Origin: Primorskyibacter flagellatus
GTDB taxonomy: Bacteria > Pseudomonadota > Alphaproteobacteria > Rhodobacterales > Rhodobacteraceae
Length of the DNA: 60,403 bases
Assembly: GCF_900176485.1 (NCBI RefSeq)
Contig: NZ_FWYD01000022.1
Coordinates: 1-60,403 of the forward strand
Direction of reading: 5' to 3'
In this document: piece by piece, positions 35,257 to 45,246 of the stretch
How the letters are laid out: every line of letters starts with the position of its first letter
Numbering within the stretch: the first letter of the stretch is position 1
Position numbers and translations under genes: made by a program
Notes under the pieces: generated by a model
The model's database searches: none
What the model was told of the DNA's origin: nothing
The model's input: only the letters and a program-made list of their open reading frames with translations

Positions 35257-35454
35257 TCACATCCGCGCTTGCCACTCGTCGACTTCACGCTCGGCTTCTT
35301 CCTTGGTCTTGCCGTAGCGCTCTTGCACGAGGCCTGCGAGTTGCTCGCGGTTGCCGCGGGCTTGGGCCAGTTCGTCATCCGTCAGCTTGCCCCACTGCTC
35401 GCGGGCGTTGCCTTTGAATTGTTCCCATTTACCTTCGATTTGATCCCAGTTCAT
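35257..35454 (-). CDS. CsbD-family stress protein
   Basis: A 65-aa protein with the CsbD signature MNWDQIEGKWEQFKGNAREQ and the following GKLTDDE. CsbD proteins are abundant small stress proteins under general stress control; function is unknown. A GGAGA ribosome-binding site lies upstream. Confidence 0.92.
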   Translation of the reverse strand: MNWDQIEGKWEQFKGNAREQWGKLTDDELAQARGNREQLAGLVQERYGKTKEEAEREVDEWQARM

Positions 35455-35575
35455 AACGATCTCTCCTGTCGCTGTGTCATTCGAAAATATAACTCGCAGA
35501 CGCGCAGTATGTTCCGTTTGGTTACCGTGAAATGTACAAACAGTAACAGTGTGGGACGGACGACCGTCGCCGCCA

Positions 35576-36193
35576 TCAGACCGAGACCAACCCGTCGCGC
35601 ACCGCCCGGATCAGCAGTTGTGCGACGGAATGCACCCGCAGCTTGCGCATCAGGGACGCGCGGTGGCTTTCGACGGTCTTGGGGCTGATGGAGAGCGCCT
35701 CGGCGATGCCGGAATTGGTCAGGCCGCGCGCAATCATCTGCAACACTTCCAATTCACGCTCCGACAGCCCGTCGGCGGCGGTTTCCTCGGCGATGCGCAT
35801 CGCGATCTCGGGCGCGATCACCGTCTCGCCGGCGACGATCCGGGCAATGCCCGCGCAAATCTCTTGCGGATCGGCGGATTTCACGAACAGCCCGCAGACG
35901 CCAAGTTCCTGCAACTGACGCAAAACGCCCGGCGCGGGGGTGCCGGTCACGATGACGCAACGCGTGCCGGGCGACCACCGGCGCAGTTCCACCACCACCT
36001 CCAGCCCGTTGGCGCCGGGCATGGCGATGTCCAGCACGGCAATATCGGGGCGATGCGCACGCGCCAGGACGATTGCCTCAATCCCGTTATGGGCGGTGGC
36101 CACCACCTGCACCCCGTCGATCCGTGACAGCGCGCGTTGCATACCGTCCAGCGTGAAGGCATGATCATCGGCAACCAGAAGGGTTACGGGCAT
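35576..36193 (-). CDS. NarL/LuxR-type response regulator
   Basis: A 205-aa regulator with a receiver domain (acidic D9/D10, phosphorylation site D55 in LDIAMPG, T83, K105) and a C-terminal LuxR helix-turn-helix (LSERELEVLQMIARGL to ESHRASLMRKL). The ATG at 36193 is preferred over a GTG 21 nt upstream. It faces the histidine kinase gene head to head, so the two form a cognate pair. Targets may include the RTX gene beyond the kinase; this is inferred from position. Confidence 0.92.
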   Translation of the reverse strand: MPVTLLVADDHAFTLDGMQRALSRIDGVQVVATAHNGIEAIVLARAHRPDIAVLDIAMPGANGLEVVVELRRWSPGTRCVIVTGTPAPGVLRQLQELGVCGLFVKSADPQEICAGIARIVAGETVIAPEIAMRIAEETAADGLSERELEVLQMIARGLTNSGIAEALSISPKTVESHRASLMRKLRVHSVAQLLIRAVRDGLVSV

Positions 36194-36225
36194 CGGTCCT
36201 GGCCTTTCCTGCACGAGGGCATCGA

Positions 36226-38223
36226 ATGCGAAGGCGCGTCCCGCTAACGGGGCTGATATTTGTGGCGCTCTGCTGGGCAGCAGCGGCGCTGGCCCAGCCG
36301 GTTGTCGAATTGCACGGCCCGCTTGCCGCGACCCAGTTGCAGGGACATATCATGGCGCTGCGCGATCCGTCCCGCAACCTTTCCCTTGATGATGTCAGCG
36401 CCGCGGAACGCGCCGATGACTGGCAGGCCGTCAGCGGCCCAAGCGCCGATTTCGGCTATACGAAGGATGCGATCTGGCTGCGGGTCCTGCTGAGGAACGA
36501 AAACGCCGCGGTGACCGAATGGCGTCTGCATGTCCGCGAAAACTTCTTTCAGGGGTTCCGCGTCTACCTGGCGGGCGCGCAGGGCACACAGCTTCTGGAG
36601 GAACTGCACTCTTCCTCGCCCTTTTCCGACAGGAAGATCGCCTATCCGGAACTGGTCGTGCCGCTTCCCCTGCCCTTCGGTGAACCTGTCGCGGTCTATA
36701 TCCGCTATTGGTCCGGTGGTTCTTCCGAAGCCGCCTTTGCCATTCGCACCCCCGAAAGCTTTGCCGTTCTGGCCGAACACAAGACGGCGAAGAATTTCAT
36801 CTATTACGGGATGATGCTGTTTCTGGTGCTGGCCGCCACCGCTGCCTTCGTGGTAACGCGCCAGTTCATCTTCGCGGCCTATGCCGGATATGCGACCTGC
36901 GGAATGCTGTTCATCATGCATGCCGACGGCAACACGTTTCGTTATCTTTGGCCGAATGCACCGCTATTCAACGGCTACGCCTCCGTGTTGCTGGGGTCGG
37001 GGATCATCCTGTTCGGCGGGAATTTCGCGCGGCATTTCCTGCAAACCTTCCTGTATCACCCGATGCTGGAACGGATCATATTGACGATGATGGGGGTCAC
37101 GCTGCTGGTGGTCGGCGCGACATTGTTCGTAGACACGCAGACGGTCAAGAAGCTGCTGGTGCTGCTGTCGCTGATCTCGATGCTTTTGTATTTTGCCAGC
37201 GGGCTGGCCGTCGCCCGGACACGCTTTGCCGAAGTGCGGTTCTATGTGCTGGCCTGGGGCGGTGCCGTGGTTTCAGCAGGGATCATGACCGCGCGCCACT
37301 GGCTGGGCATCGAGATTTCCGAGGAAGTGCAATTCGACAGCATTCGCGTGGTGCTGGTGCTGGACGCCGCGCTGATGGGGTTCGCCATTCTCGACCGGTT
37401 CAACCAGATGAAACGCAACCGCGAAGAAGCGCTGGAAATGTCGCTGTCCGAAGCGCGGCGCAGCCTGTCCCTGTCGGGTCGCCTGCAAGAGTTGGAACAA
37501 CGCTACGCCCTCGCGGTGGAATTGACCCGGTCCAAAGAGCGCAAGCTGGCCGATGCGGTCCATGATCTGCGCCAACCGATACATGCATTGCGGTTGAACG
37601 TGCAGGCCTTGCTGCCGGGAGAGGATGCGGCCCGGACCAAGCCGCGCCCCGTCGATATTGAAGAGACGTTCGATTATCTCGAAGCCTTGGTGAACCGCGA
37701 ATTGGCAAGTGCCAGCGGACCCGGCGGCGTCGACGTCTATCTGGACAATGACGCGGCGGCCGACACAAACGGCCATCCGGCAGAGAATGTCCGCCTCGAT
37801 CAGGTGCTGGATGCGCTACGGGACATGTTCGCAGCCGAAGCGCGCGACAAGGGGCTGGATCTGCGGGTCGTGGACAGCACGGCGCAGACCGCGCTGCCGC
37901 CGCTCGCGCTGATGCGTCTGGCCACGAATCTGGTCTCGAACGCCATAAAATATACAGCCACCGGCACGGTTCTTGTGGGGCTGCGACGGAGCGGCGACGG
38001 CCACAGGCTGGAAGTGCATGACACCGGTCCGGGCCTGACGGAGGTTGATCTGCAAACAGCGCTTGGCCGCAACATCCGGCTGGCCGGGGCAGAGACGGCC
38101 CAGGGCAGCGGTCTGGGTCTTTCGATCGTCGCAGGTATCGCCCGCGAGTACGGCCTGACATTTGGCCTGCTGCCCCGTCGCGGTGGCACAAGCGTATATG
38201 TGAATCTGCCACCCGCCACCTGA
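36226..38223 (+). CDS. 7TMR-DISM sensor histidine kinase
   Basis: The 665-aa kinase has a signal peptide (about 1-23), a periplasmic DISM-type sensor domain (about 25-165), seven membrane segments (about 190-385) and a coiled coil. The HisKA-like phosphoacceptor His446 lies in AVHDLRQPIHALR, and the HATPase domain shows an N box (NLVSNAIKYT, about 570), DTGPGL and GSGLGLSIV. It senses an unknown, possibly carbohydrate-like, extracellular signal and phosphorylates the divergent response regulator. Confidence 0.92.
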   Translation: MRRRVPLTGLIFVALCWAAAALAQPVVELHGPLAATQLQGHIMALRDPSRNLSLDDVSAAERADDWQAVSGPSADFGYTKDAIWLRVLLRNENAAVTEWRLHVRENFFQGFRVYLAGAQGTQLLEELHSSSPFSDRKIAYPELVVPLPLPFGEPVAVYIRYWSGGSSEAAFAIRTPESFAVLAEHKTAKNFIYYGMMLFLVLAATAAFVVTRQFIFAAYAGYATCGMLFIMHADGNTFRYLWPNAPLFNGYASVLLGSGIILFGGNFARHFLQTFLYHPMLERIILTMMGVTLLVVGATLFVDTQTVKKLLVLLSLISMLLYFASGLAVARTRFAEVRFYVLAWGGAVVSAGIMTARHWLGIEISEEVQFDSIRVVLVLDAALMGFAILDRFNQMKRNREEALEMSLSEARRSLSLSGRLQELEQRYALAVELTRSKERKLADAVHDLRQPIHALRLNVQALLPGEDAARTKPRPVDIEETFDYLEALVNRELASASGPGGVDVYLDNDAAADTNGHPAENVRLDQVLDALRDMFAAEARDKGLDLRVVDSTAQTALPPLALMRLATNLVSNAIKYTATGTVLVGLRRSGDGHRLEVHDTGPGLTEVDLQTALGRNIRLAGAETAQGSGLGLSIVAGIAREYGLTFGLLPRRGGTSVYVNLPPAT

Positions 38224-38224
38224 C

Positions 38225-38349
38225 ATCCTGCGCAGGATCCAGCCCGCGCCGTTCCAATTTGGGGTGATCACCTGATTGGGGCCAATGCCTTCCCCATGGT
38301 AAACTTGTCCGCATCGGTGGTTTTTTCCCACCACGGCGCAATCTGCGCC
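38225..38349. promoter_or_regulatory. Palindrome-rich leader before the RTX gene
   Basis: Four symmetric elements lie between the kinase stop and the RTX start: ATCCTGCGCAGGAT (38225-38238), GGTGATCACC (38263-38272), a GGTGG/CCACC hairpin with a T6 loop, and GGCGCA-ATC-TGCGCC (38335-38349). The first two look like operators; the last two could be a terminator for the kinase gene or a leader structure. Confidence 0.45.
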
Positions 38350-38381
38350 GCGCAAAAGTTGATTTAATCGAGGAATTGCAA

Positions 38382-41300
38382 ATGGCGGCCGGACAAGACC
38401 TTCTCGACTACAGAACCAACCTCAACCACACGCGGTCGAATGTCACCGACCTGCGCGACGAGGTTGAAAACATGCTCGACGCGGTGGAGATCGCGCAGGA
38501 GGCATTGGAAGCGGCCGGCTATGTGGAGAATCAGTCCAATGATTTCCTGCGCACCATCCGTTCGATGCAGTTTTCACTGAAGGTGCTGGAAAAGGTCGGA
38601 CCGATGAAGGCTGTGGCCAAGGTGATGGATGGCGTTCTTGACCGGCTGGAGACCGCCACGATCCGGATCCGCGACAAGGCTCGCGATCTGGACGAACGGA
38701 TCGAGCGTTCGGGCTGGCCCGACCGGCTGGAGGACGCCGAGGACAAGCTGGAGGATTTCGACGCAAAGCTGGCGATCAGCAATGCAAGGCTTCAGATTGA
38801 GGTCAATCGCGCCAATAACATGATCCTTGTTTTCGATTTCGTGGGCAGTTCGATCAACCCGCTTTCCCGCGCGGTCGACACCACGGTAAGCCCAATCAAT
38901 TCCGCGATGGAGCGTTTGAACGGCATCTATGACGGCATCGAGGCCGAGATCGACGGTTTCCGCGCGCAGTTCAACACAGGGCTGTTCTCTCCGATGAACT
39001 CTGTCGCCTCGGCCTTTTCGCGCATCAACGACTCGCTCGGGTTCCTGTCCGGACCGCTTAACGCGGCCTATTCGGCGCTGCGCCCGCTGGAACCGGTGCT
39101 GGACGCCGTTGGATTCATCTACAATATCACAGTGGGACCAGTGGTGGACTGGATCCTCGACAGTCTGGGCATCACCGATGTTCTGGACCGGATTGCCGAC
39201 AAGATTGCCGATCTTATTCCCGGTGCAAATGTGCTGGACCGGATCGATGCGCAGATCGACGGCGCGTTTGTGCAGGTCGATGAATTCCTGGGGTCGCTCG
39301 GCTGGAACACCGATATCAGCAGCTTTATCGACGATCTGACCGATGACATCTTCAACCTGCTGGACGGCGATGCGACCGGGGCCATACGCGGCGGAAGCCA
39401 GGACGACGACACGCTGATCGGGCAGGAAACCGCAGACGTGCTGGAGCCCGGCGCGGGCAATGACCTCGTGCGGGCCAATGGCGGCCATGACGTGATCTAT
39501 GCCAGTATCGGAGATGATACGGTCTATGGCGGCGCGGGCACGGATCGGCTGATCTTTGAGGAAAACTTTATCAGCTACAGCTATTCCCGACCGCAGGAAA
39601 ACGGGCCGATCGTGTTTCTGCATGAAGGCGGCGGGCGGCAGGGGATCGAAGTCGCCTATGATATCGAACAATTCGTCTTCAATGATGTGAAGCTGACCCA
39701 GACCCAACTGTTCAACAGTGTGTTCCGTGTGACCTCTTCGCCCTTCACCGGAACCGGGAATGCAGACTTCATCTATGCCGCCGTCAACGGGCTGGTGGCT
39801 TTCGGTCTGGGCGGCGATGATCGGTTCACCGGTTCGAACAGCGCGGATTCGCTGACTGGCGGCGAAGGCGACGATGCGTTCGTGACCCTGCTGGGCGCTG
39901 ATACAGTCAATGGCGGCAATGGCAGCGATACCTGGATCTATGCCGAGAACGACGCTTCCGGAAATTCGCGCACCACCGTCGATCTTGTGACCGGTCAGGC
40001 CTGGGACGGATCGGACCGCGATGTGCTGGTCAGCATTGAAAACGCCGAGATGTACGACAATCGCGACATTGATTTTCGCGGCAACGGTGCCGGGAACCGC
40101 CTTGTCGGCAACTCCGGCCGCGACTTCATCGACGGGCGCGAAGGCAACGATGTGATCTCGGGCGGTGGCGGACGTGACCTGCTGATCGGGGGGGCGGGAA
40201 ATGACACCGTCTCGGGTGGCGAGGACAGCGACATACTTGTCGCCGGTGGCACGGTCGTCGGGCGACGCGGCGAGGTTTATGACGGCAACGAGGGCTTTGA
40301 CATGCTGATTTATTCGCGCCAGTGGAACAACTACCGCGTCGGGCGTGACCATAGCCAAAGTCGAATCGACACGCAGGAATCCTCGGGCCCGCTCAGGGTC
40401 TTTGCCGAAAACGGCATCGTGCGCCGGCTGAATGATGCGGGCACGAAGATTCTGGCAACCGACAGGTTCGACAACATCGAATCCTTTGTCGGCTCGGACA
40501 TGGGGGATGTCATCGTGGGGCGGCTCGCCAGCTACGGCGACCGGTTCTTCGTTGACGGCGGCGGCGGCAATGACACGATCCGTTCCGAAGGCGTGACAGA
40601 GGCGGCCGGCGGCACTGGCGATGACCTGATCCTGGTGACCGGAGACCGCGGATCGTTTGACGGCGGCGGCGGCGGCGGCGACGACACGCTGGATACGCGG
40701 CTGATCGACAATGCCCGCTGGTCGATCCGTCTGTCAGGGGCCATCGGCAGCCGTATCAGCGCCGCCATTGCCGACGAGTCCGGCGATCTGGGATCTTCGT
40801 CCAGTTCGGGCACCACCACCACATCCGCCTTCTCGCGCGGCAACCTGCACAGTATGGAATACATCTATCTCGGCGATTTCGCCGACGAGGTCTATCTGGA
40901 CGGCAATGACCGGGTGACGGTGTTTGGCGGTGACGGAGAAGACCGTCTGATCCGCGCAAATTCGAACGACGGCAGTTCCGAAGCGATCCTGTACGGTCAG
41001 GATGGCGACGATTATCTGCAACTGAACCTCGAAGGCGAGATCTATGGCGGAAATGGCGATGACCATCTGCATGTGCATGCCTCCGGCGACGATCATGTGG
41101 TGAACGGCAACAAGGGCGACGATTACATCTATGTCGGACGGATGGACGGCACGATCTATGGCGGCGGCGGATACGACACGCTGGCGCTGGACGCCAGTTC
41201 CCGCTTCGTCAGCCAGTTGCAGCTGAACCTGCGCACCGGCGACCTGACCACCCCCGGAACGCTGAACGGGATCGACGCCAAGGTTTACGGGATCGAAGAA

Positions 41301-42884
41301 GTCATCGGCGTTGTCGACGTCTCCGACCGCATAATCGGACGCGATGTCGGCGAAAGGTTCATCGGGCTGGGCGGCAATGACATTCTCGAAGGCTATGGCG
41401 GCAACGATGAATTGATCGGCGGCACCGGCAATGACCATCTAATTGGCGGCGACGGTCGTGACGTGCTGCATGGCGGCGCGGGAAATGACACGCTGGACGG
41501 CGGCACCGGACGCGATACGGTGTCCTATGCCAACGCGGTCGTGCGCAATACCGCGGGCGATGTGCTGGCCGCCGATTTTGGCAATGTCGTCGTGAATCTT
41601 GACCAGATGACCGCATCCGGTGCGCATGGGTCGGACCGGTTTATCAGCATCGAGAACGTGATCGGCGGCGCAGGCAATGACCGCATCACCGGAAACGCCG
41701 GTGCAAATGCCCTGTCAGGGGGCGCGGGCAATGACACGCTGGATGGCGGCGCAGGCAATGATGTGCTTGTGCTGGGTCTGGGCGACGATCTGGCCTATGG
41801 CGGCACCGGGCGCGACACCTTTGTGTTGGATCAGGGCAACGCCACGCTTTTCGGCGGCGCGGGCATCGACACGATCGACCTGGGCAATCTGGAGGGCGAC
41901 ATCTCCATCGACTTGGTGGCAGGCACCTATTCGGCCACGCTGCGTGTGGATCAGCCGGTCTGGGACGATACCGGAACCCGCGAGGCGCGGGTGTTCAACG
42001 GCCAGATCATGACGCCGGAACTGGTCGAAGAGGCCAACCCGACCTTTGCCAACTCTGCCGACGATGCGAACCGCGTTCTTCCCGGCGCTGACAATCCCGA
42101 GGCCGAGGCTTTTTCCATCCGCTATGTGCAGGTCGATCGCAGCTACACGGGAGAATTCCACGACATCGAGCGTGTGATCGGCGGAACCAGCGCGACTGTC
42201 GTGCATGGCAGCGCGGCCAATGACGTGATCGATGGCGGCAGCGCGGCGGACCGCATGACCGGTAACGCGGGCCGGGATATTCTGCGCGGCGAGGATGGCA
42301 AGGACACGATCAGCGGCGGCGACGGGGACGACGAATTGATCGGCGGCACCAGCAGGGCCGACCTGAGCGACATGATCTTCGGCGGCGATGGCGATGACCT
42401 GATCTATGGCGGGTACGGCAATGACAGGCTCGTCGGCCAAAACGGCAATGACACGATCTTTGGCGGGTATGGCGCTGATACGGTGGTCGGCAACAATGGC
42501 AATGACGTGCTGTCCGGGTCTGACTTCGGAGATATGCTTGTCGGCGGCGACGGGAACGATTTCCTCAATGGCGGCTTCGGCTTTGACAGGCTTGCCGGCG
42601 GCAACGGTGCCGACCAGTTCTATCATGGTGGCATTCGTCTGCACGCGACGGACTGGGTCCGCGACTATGACGCGCAGCAAGGTGATGTGCTGATTTTCGG
42701 TGCCCGCGCCAGCGTTGACGATTTTCGCGTCAGCTATGCTCAGACACCGGGCGCAGGCGGCGGGGCGCGTGAAGCGTTCGTGGTCTATAAGCCCGCAGGC
42801 CAGATCATTTGGGCACTGGTCGATGGCGGCGCGCAAAACGAGATCAACCTGCAACTCCAGGGTCAGATCTATGACATTGCGTAA
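38382..42884 (+). CDS. Large RTX (hemolysin-type calcium-binding) secreted protein
   Basis: The 1500-aa protein starts at an ATG 8 nt after GAGGA. Residues 1-340 are helical and coiled-coil-like with many Asp/Ile heptads and no signal peptide. From about 345 to 1440 there are numerous RTX nonapeptides of the GGxGxDxLx type (GGAGNDTLDG, GGNGSDTWIY, GGDGNDFLNGG), dense around 345-400, 560-640, 1010-1060, 1090-1160 and 1280-1420. A C-terminal region without Cys follows, typical of type I secretion. Ca2+ folds the repeats outside the cell. No protease, lipase or adhesion domain is recognised. A (GGC)6 run at about 40,662 encodes a Gly stretch. The type I exporter genes are not in the window. Confidence 0.92.
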   Translation: MAAGQDLLDYRTNLNHTRSNVTDLRDEVENMLDAVEIAQEALEAAGYVENQSNDFLRTIRSMQFSLKVLEKVGPMKAVAKVMDGVLDRLETATIRIRDKARDLDERIERSGWPDRLEDAEDKLEDFDAKLAISNARLQIEVNRANNMILVFDFVGSSINPLSRAVDTTVSPINSAMERLNGIYDGIEAEIDGFRAQFNTGLFSPMNSVASAFSRINDSLGFLSGPLNAAYSALRPLEPVLDAVGFIYNITVGPVVDWILDSLGITDVLDRIADKIADLIPGANVLDRIDAQIDGAFVQVDEFLGSLGWNTDISSFIDDLTDDIFNLLDGDATGAIRGGSQDDDTLIGQETADVLEPGAGNDLVRANGGHDVIYASIGDDTVYGGAGTDRLIFEENFISYSYSRPQENGPIVFLHEGGGRQGIEVAYDIEQFVFNDVKLTQTQLFNSVFRVTSSPFTGTGNADFIYAAVNGLVAFGLGGDDRFTGSNSADSLTGGEGDDAFVTLLGADTVNGGNGSDTWIYAENDASGNSRTTVDLVTGQAWDGSDRDVLVSIENAEMYDNRDIDFRGNGAGNRLVGNSGRDFIDGREGNDVISGGGGRDLLIGGAGNDTVSGGEDSDILVAGGTVVGRRGEVYDGNEGFDMLIYSRQWNNYRVGRDHSQSRIDTQESSGPLRVFAENGIVRRLNDAGTKILATDRFDNIESFVGSDMGDVIVGRLASYGDRFFVDGGGGNDTIRSEGVTEAAGGTGDDLILVTGDRGSFDGGGGGGDDTLDTRLIDNARWSIRLSGAIGSRISAAIADESGDLGSSSSSGTTTTSAFSRGNLHSMEYIYLGDFADEVYLDGNDRVTVFGGDGEDRLIRANSNDGSSEAILYGQDGDDYLQLNLEGEIYGGNGDDHLHVHASGDDHVVNGNKGDDYIYVGRMDGTIYGGGGYDTLALDASSRFVSQLQLNLRTGDLTTPGTLNGIDAKVYGIEEVIGVVDVSDRIIGRDVGERFIGLGGNDILEGYGGNDELIGGTGNDHLIGGDGRDVLHGGAGNDTLDGGTGRDTVSYANAVVRNTAGDVLAADFGNVVVNLDQMTASGAHGSDRFISIENVIGGAGNDRITGNAGANALSGGAGNDTLDGGAGNDVLVLGLGDDLAYGGTGRDTFVLDQGNATLFGGAGIDTIDLGNLEGDISIDLVAGTYSATLRVDQPVWDDTGTREARVFNGQIMTPELVEEANPTFANSADDANRVLPGADNPEAEAFSIRYVQVDRSYTGEFHDIERVIGGTSATVVHGSAANDVIDGGSAADRMTGNAGRDILRGEDGKDTISGGDGDDELIGGTSRADLSDMIFGGDGDDLIYGGYGNDRLVGQNGNDTIFGGYGADTVVGNNGNDVLSGSDFGDMLVGGDGNDFLNGGFGFDRLAGGNGADQFYHGGIRLHATDWVRDYDAQQGDVLIFGARASVDDFRVSYAQTPGAGGGAREAFVVYKPAGQIIWALVDGGAQNEINLQLQGQIYDIA

Positions 42885-43095
42885 GGCCGAAACGACGCAA
42901 AGCTCCGGTTGCTGCCCGCACGGATCGCCGGGCATTCCTCAGATGGTGGCTGCCCCATAGTGGCGTCTTTGTATTGCAAGGGGCGAACGCGATGGTCCTT
43001 CCCTTGCACCATTGTCCGCGCGAATGTCCCGCCATTGCGACCAAATCCGATGACAAGCGTAGGGATACCTCAAAGGCGGATAGGTGCCTTGTCGT

Positions 43096-44694
43096 TCAGA
43101 CGGCGCGCAGTGCCGGTCGCGGCGAGCCAGTGTTGCCAATGTCGGACACAGGGCACCCGTTTATCGAAATCTCCGCCCGGACAGAGCCGCAGGCCCGACG
43201 CCGGGCCGAGATCCGCACAGGTTTGCCATCGAAGGAGATAAAACCCAGATCGCCCGAGGCGCGACCGGATTCAGCAAGTTCCGACAACAAGGCCATAGCG
43301 ATACGCTCTCCCTTGCGCAGCGCGGCCAGGTTTTCTAAGTGGAAATAACCACCCGTGACCAGCCGCCCCAGAACCATGTTCGAGGCCAGTTTGTCGAGAT
43401 CGCCGGAAAGCCCCGGACGGCGCGGCAGCATGTGGGGGGAGGAACCCATATGCGCCGCGCCTTTTCCGGTCCGCTGCCTGTGGGAAGAGGTCGACAGCGG
43501 ACCGGCGTAAACAGCTTTCAGAATGGTCAGGCATGCGCCTGCGACGGTGCCCTGCGACTGCGCATCCAAAGGACGCAGCGTCGCGTCACCCTGCGACAGA
43601 TGCGGCAACATCAGATTGTCGCCCCTGCGCGTTGCAGGGGGCAGACGCGGACCGGCATCAACGGTCACCGCGCTGTCTATTGATGCGGACCCGTCGACAG
43701 CGTTGCGCCGCGCAACCCATGTCAACAGACGTGGCGCAAAGCGGCGCAACTCCTCCAGAATCTGACGAGAAGAGACATCCGCCGGATTGGCAGGCACAAC
43801 CGAAGCGTGATCGACCATTAGCGAGAGGCGCGCTGCCAGCAGCGCCGGTCGCGGCATTGGACCCGCCAGTGCGGCTTGCGCACGCGACGCCTGTTTGGCA
43901 AGCAAGACTGCCTCTGCCATCACCGACAATAGTTCTGCGCCACCCCACCCGCGCCCTGCCAGGGCCGTAACAGGTGGCAACACGATCGATGACATCGCCA
44001 GCCCCAGCGCCAGGACGGCGCGTCCCGGCGACGCCGGATGACCGACGACCGCCAGTTCGCGCAGCGTCCTCGGCATCCGTTCGGCAGGCGTTTCTGCCTC
44101 GCAACATTTTGCGTTCAGCCACATCTTCCAGATCACCGCAGGCGCATCAGGCGCTGGCAGAGTTTCGAATACACGGTCCAGGTCAGCCCCGTCCGGGCCG
44201 GCCTGCGATGGCTCAAGGCTTGGCATCAACTGTGACAACAGCGGCCCGCAGATGTCCGTCCGCGTTGCCCCCCGCACCAACATGCGCAGGGTCAGTTGGC
44301 CGTCCTTGTTCCAGCGACTTGCACGGCGCATGTGTTCGTCGTCTTGCGCTGCGTGCCGGGCGGGCTCATCGGGCTGTTCTGCAAAGCACGGAATGGCATG
44401 GCGGTCCAGCCATGGCAGGCTGCGCAACTCGCACAGCAATTCATGCAGCGTGAATGAGGTCTGCGCATCAATCCGAACACCGTGATGCGGGTTTTCCAGA
44501 TCGGTCAGCGCCACATCGCGCAGCAGCGACAGCGCGTAGATCACCGCCATTTCCGCCGCCAGCTCTGACACACCGACTGTTGCGTTCAGGGGCCGCATCG
44601 CTTTGGCACGGCGCGCAAGTCGGAAATCGTTTTCGTCACGCGCCCCCTCAATGACGCGAAACCGCGTTTGATTAAGCTTTGCTTGATCGGTCAT
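43096..44694 (-). CDS. Vanadium-haloperoxidase-like protein with altered active site
   Basis: The 532-aa protein aligns by eye with vanadium-dependent haloperoxidases: VGVSELAAEMAVIYALSLLRDV (about 40), a GPLLSQ segment (about 150), QGTVAGACLTILKA (about 388) and KLASNMVLGR, then a KGERIAMALL segment (about 440-470) and FISFDGKPV. In active enzymes the PSGH motif precedes TVAGAC and GxHxxxD follows the GR helix. Here these read DAQSQ and GGYFHLEN, so both histidines are replaced. The family call is from memory of those motifs; if right, the protein is unlikely to be a working haloperoxidase. No signal peptide. It converges with the RTX gene. Confidence 0.65.
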   Translation of the reverse strand: MTDQAKLNQTRFRVIEGARDENDFRLARRAKAMRPLNATVGVSELAAEMAVIYALSLLRDVALTDLENPHHGVRIDAQTSFTLHELLCELRSLPWLDRHAIPCFAEQPDEPARHAAQDDEHMRRASRWNKDGQLTLRMLVRGATRTDICGPLLSQLMPSLEPSQAGPDGADLDRVFETLPAPDAPAVIWKMWLNAKCCEAETPAERMPRTLRELAVVGHPASPGRAVLALGLAMSSIVLPPVTALAGRGWGGAELLSVMAEAVLLAKQASRAQAALAGPMPRPALLAARLSLMVDHASVVPANPADVSSRQILEELRRFAPRLLTWVARRNAVDGSASIDSAVTVDAGPRLPPATRRGDNLMLPHLSQGDATLRPLDAQSQGTVAGACLTILKAVYAGPLSTSSHRQRTGKGAAHMGSSPHMLPRRPGLSGDLDKLASNMVLGRLVTGGYFHLENLAALRKGERIAMALLSELAESGRASGDLGFISFDGKPVRISARRRACGSVRAEISINGCPVSDIGNTGSPRPALRAV

Positions 44695-44746
44695 CTCGGC
44701 ATCCCCCGGTGTAGCGGCACGCCGCCTTGCCCGTCAGCCTTGTTGG

Positions 44747-44956
44747 TCACGATTGATACGAGACGTCGTGAATAGCAGGCCGTCCAGGCAGCGTGGTTTC
44801 GAATATGTTGATGCCAGTCTGCCTCCCTTCCGTGACTGCAAAGTGAGTATACCGTGAAACGACTGTGAACCGCGCAAGATTCCGCAGTCGTATCTGCTCT
44901 TTCAGCGGACTCAGCCGTTGGATTACGCGCAAAGCTTCTACAATAGCTTGCCCCAT
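44747..44956 (-). CDS. Possible small hypothetical protein
   Basis: A 69-aa frame from an ATG (MGQAIVEALRVIQ) with plausible amino-acid composition, ending 53 nt before the haloperoxidase-like gene on the same strand. There is no good ribosome-binding site and no known family, so it may be spurious. The rest of the 44,695-45,246 gap shows no gene. Confidence 0.25.
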   Translation of the reverse strand: MGQAIVEALRVIQRLSPLKEQIRLRNLARFTVVSRYTHFAVTEGRQTGINIFETTLPGRPAIHDVSYQS

Positions 44957-45246
44957 GGGCGATTTAGGGGGCTTCCGGCCAAATTGCTTCAAGACAGCAA
45001 GTGGGATTCAAGTCGTCGTCGTGGAACCATGCCGAATCGGCACGATTTCACGATGCCCATCGACACCGGTCACGCCCAAAGGCAAGTCGTCATGCGTCAG
45101 GGAACACGCCGATCCCATCTTCATGCCGCGTAGGCGGCTTTTGACGAAGTGGCGCACTGTTTTCCGGGCAATGCCTGCGCAGTGGTTCCCGCAAATTGGC
45201 ACGCTCCGTTTCCGAACGGCTAGGGCGTTTCACAGGATTGGTCTGT

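Noticed and set aside
40662-40679. (GGC)6 run in the RTX gene as a proven phase-variable tract
   Set aside because: A triplet repeat would change length without shifting the frame, and one sequence cannot show variation; mentioned only as a possibility.
38574-42935. Long minus-strand open frames opposite the RTX gene
   Set aside because: They arise from the periodic Gly-Asp codons of the RTX repeats and have Val/Ala/Ile-rich nonsense composition.
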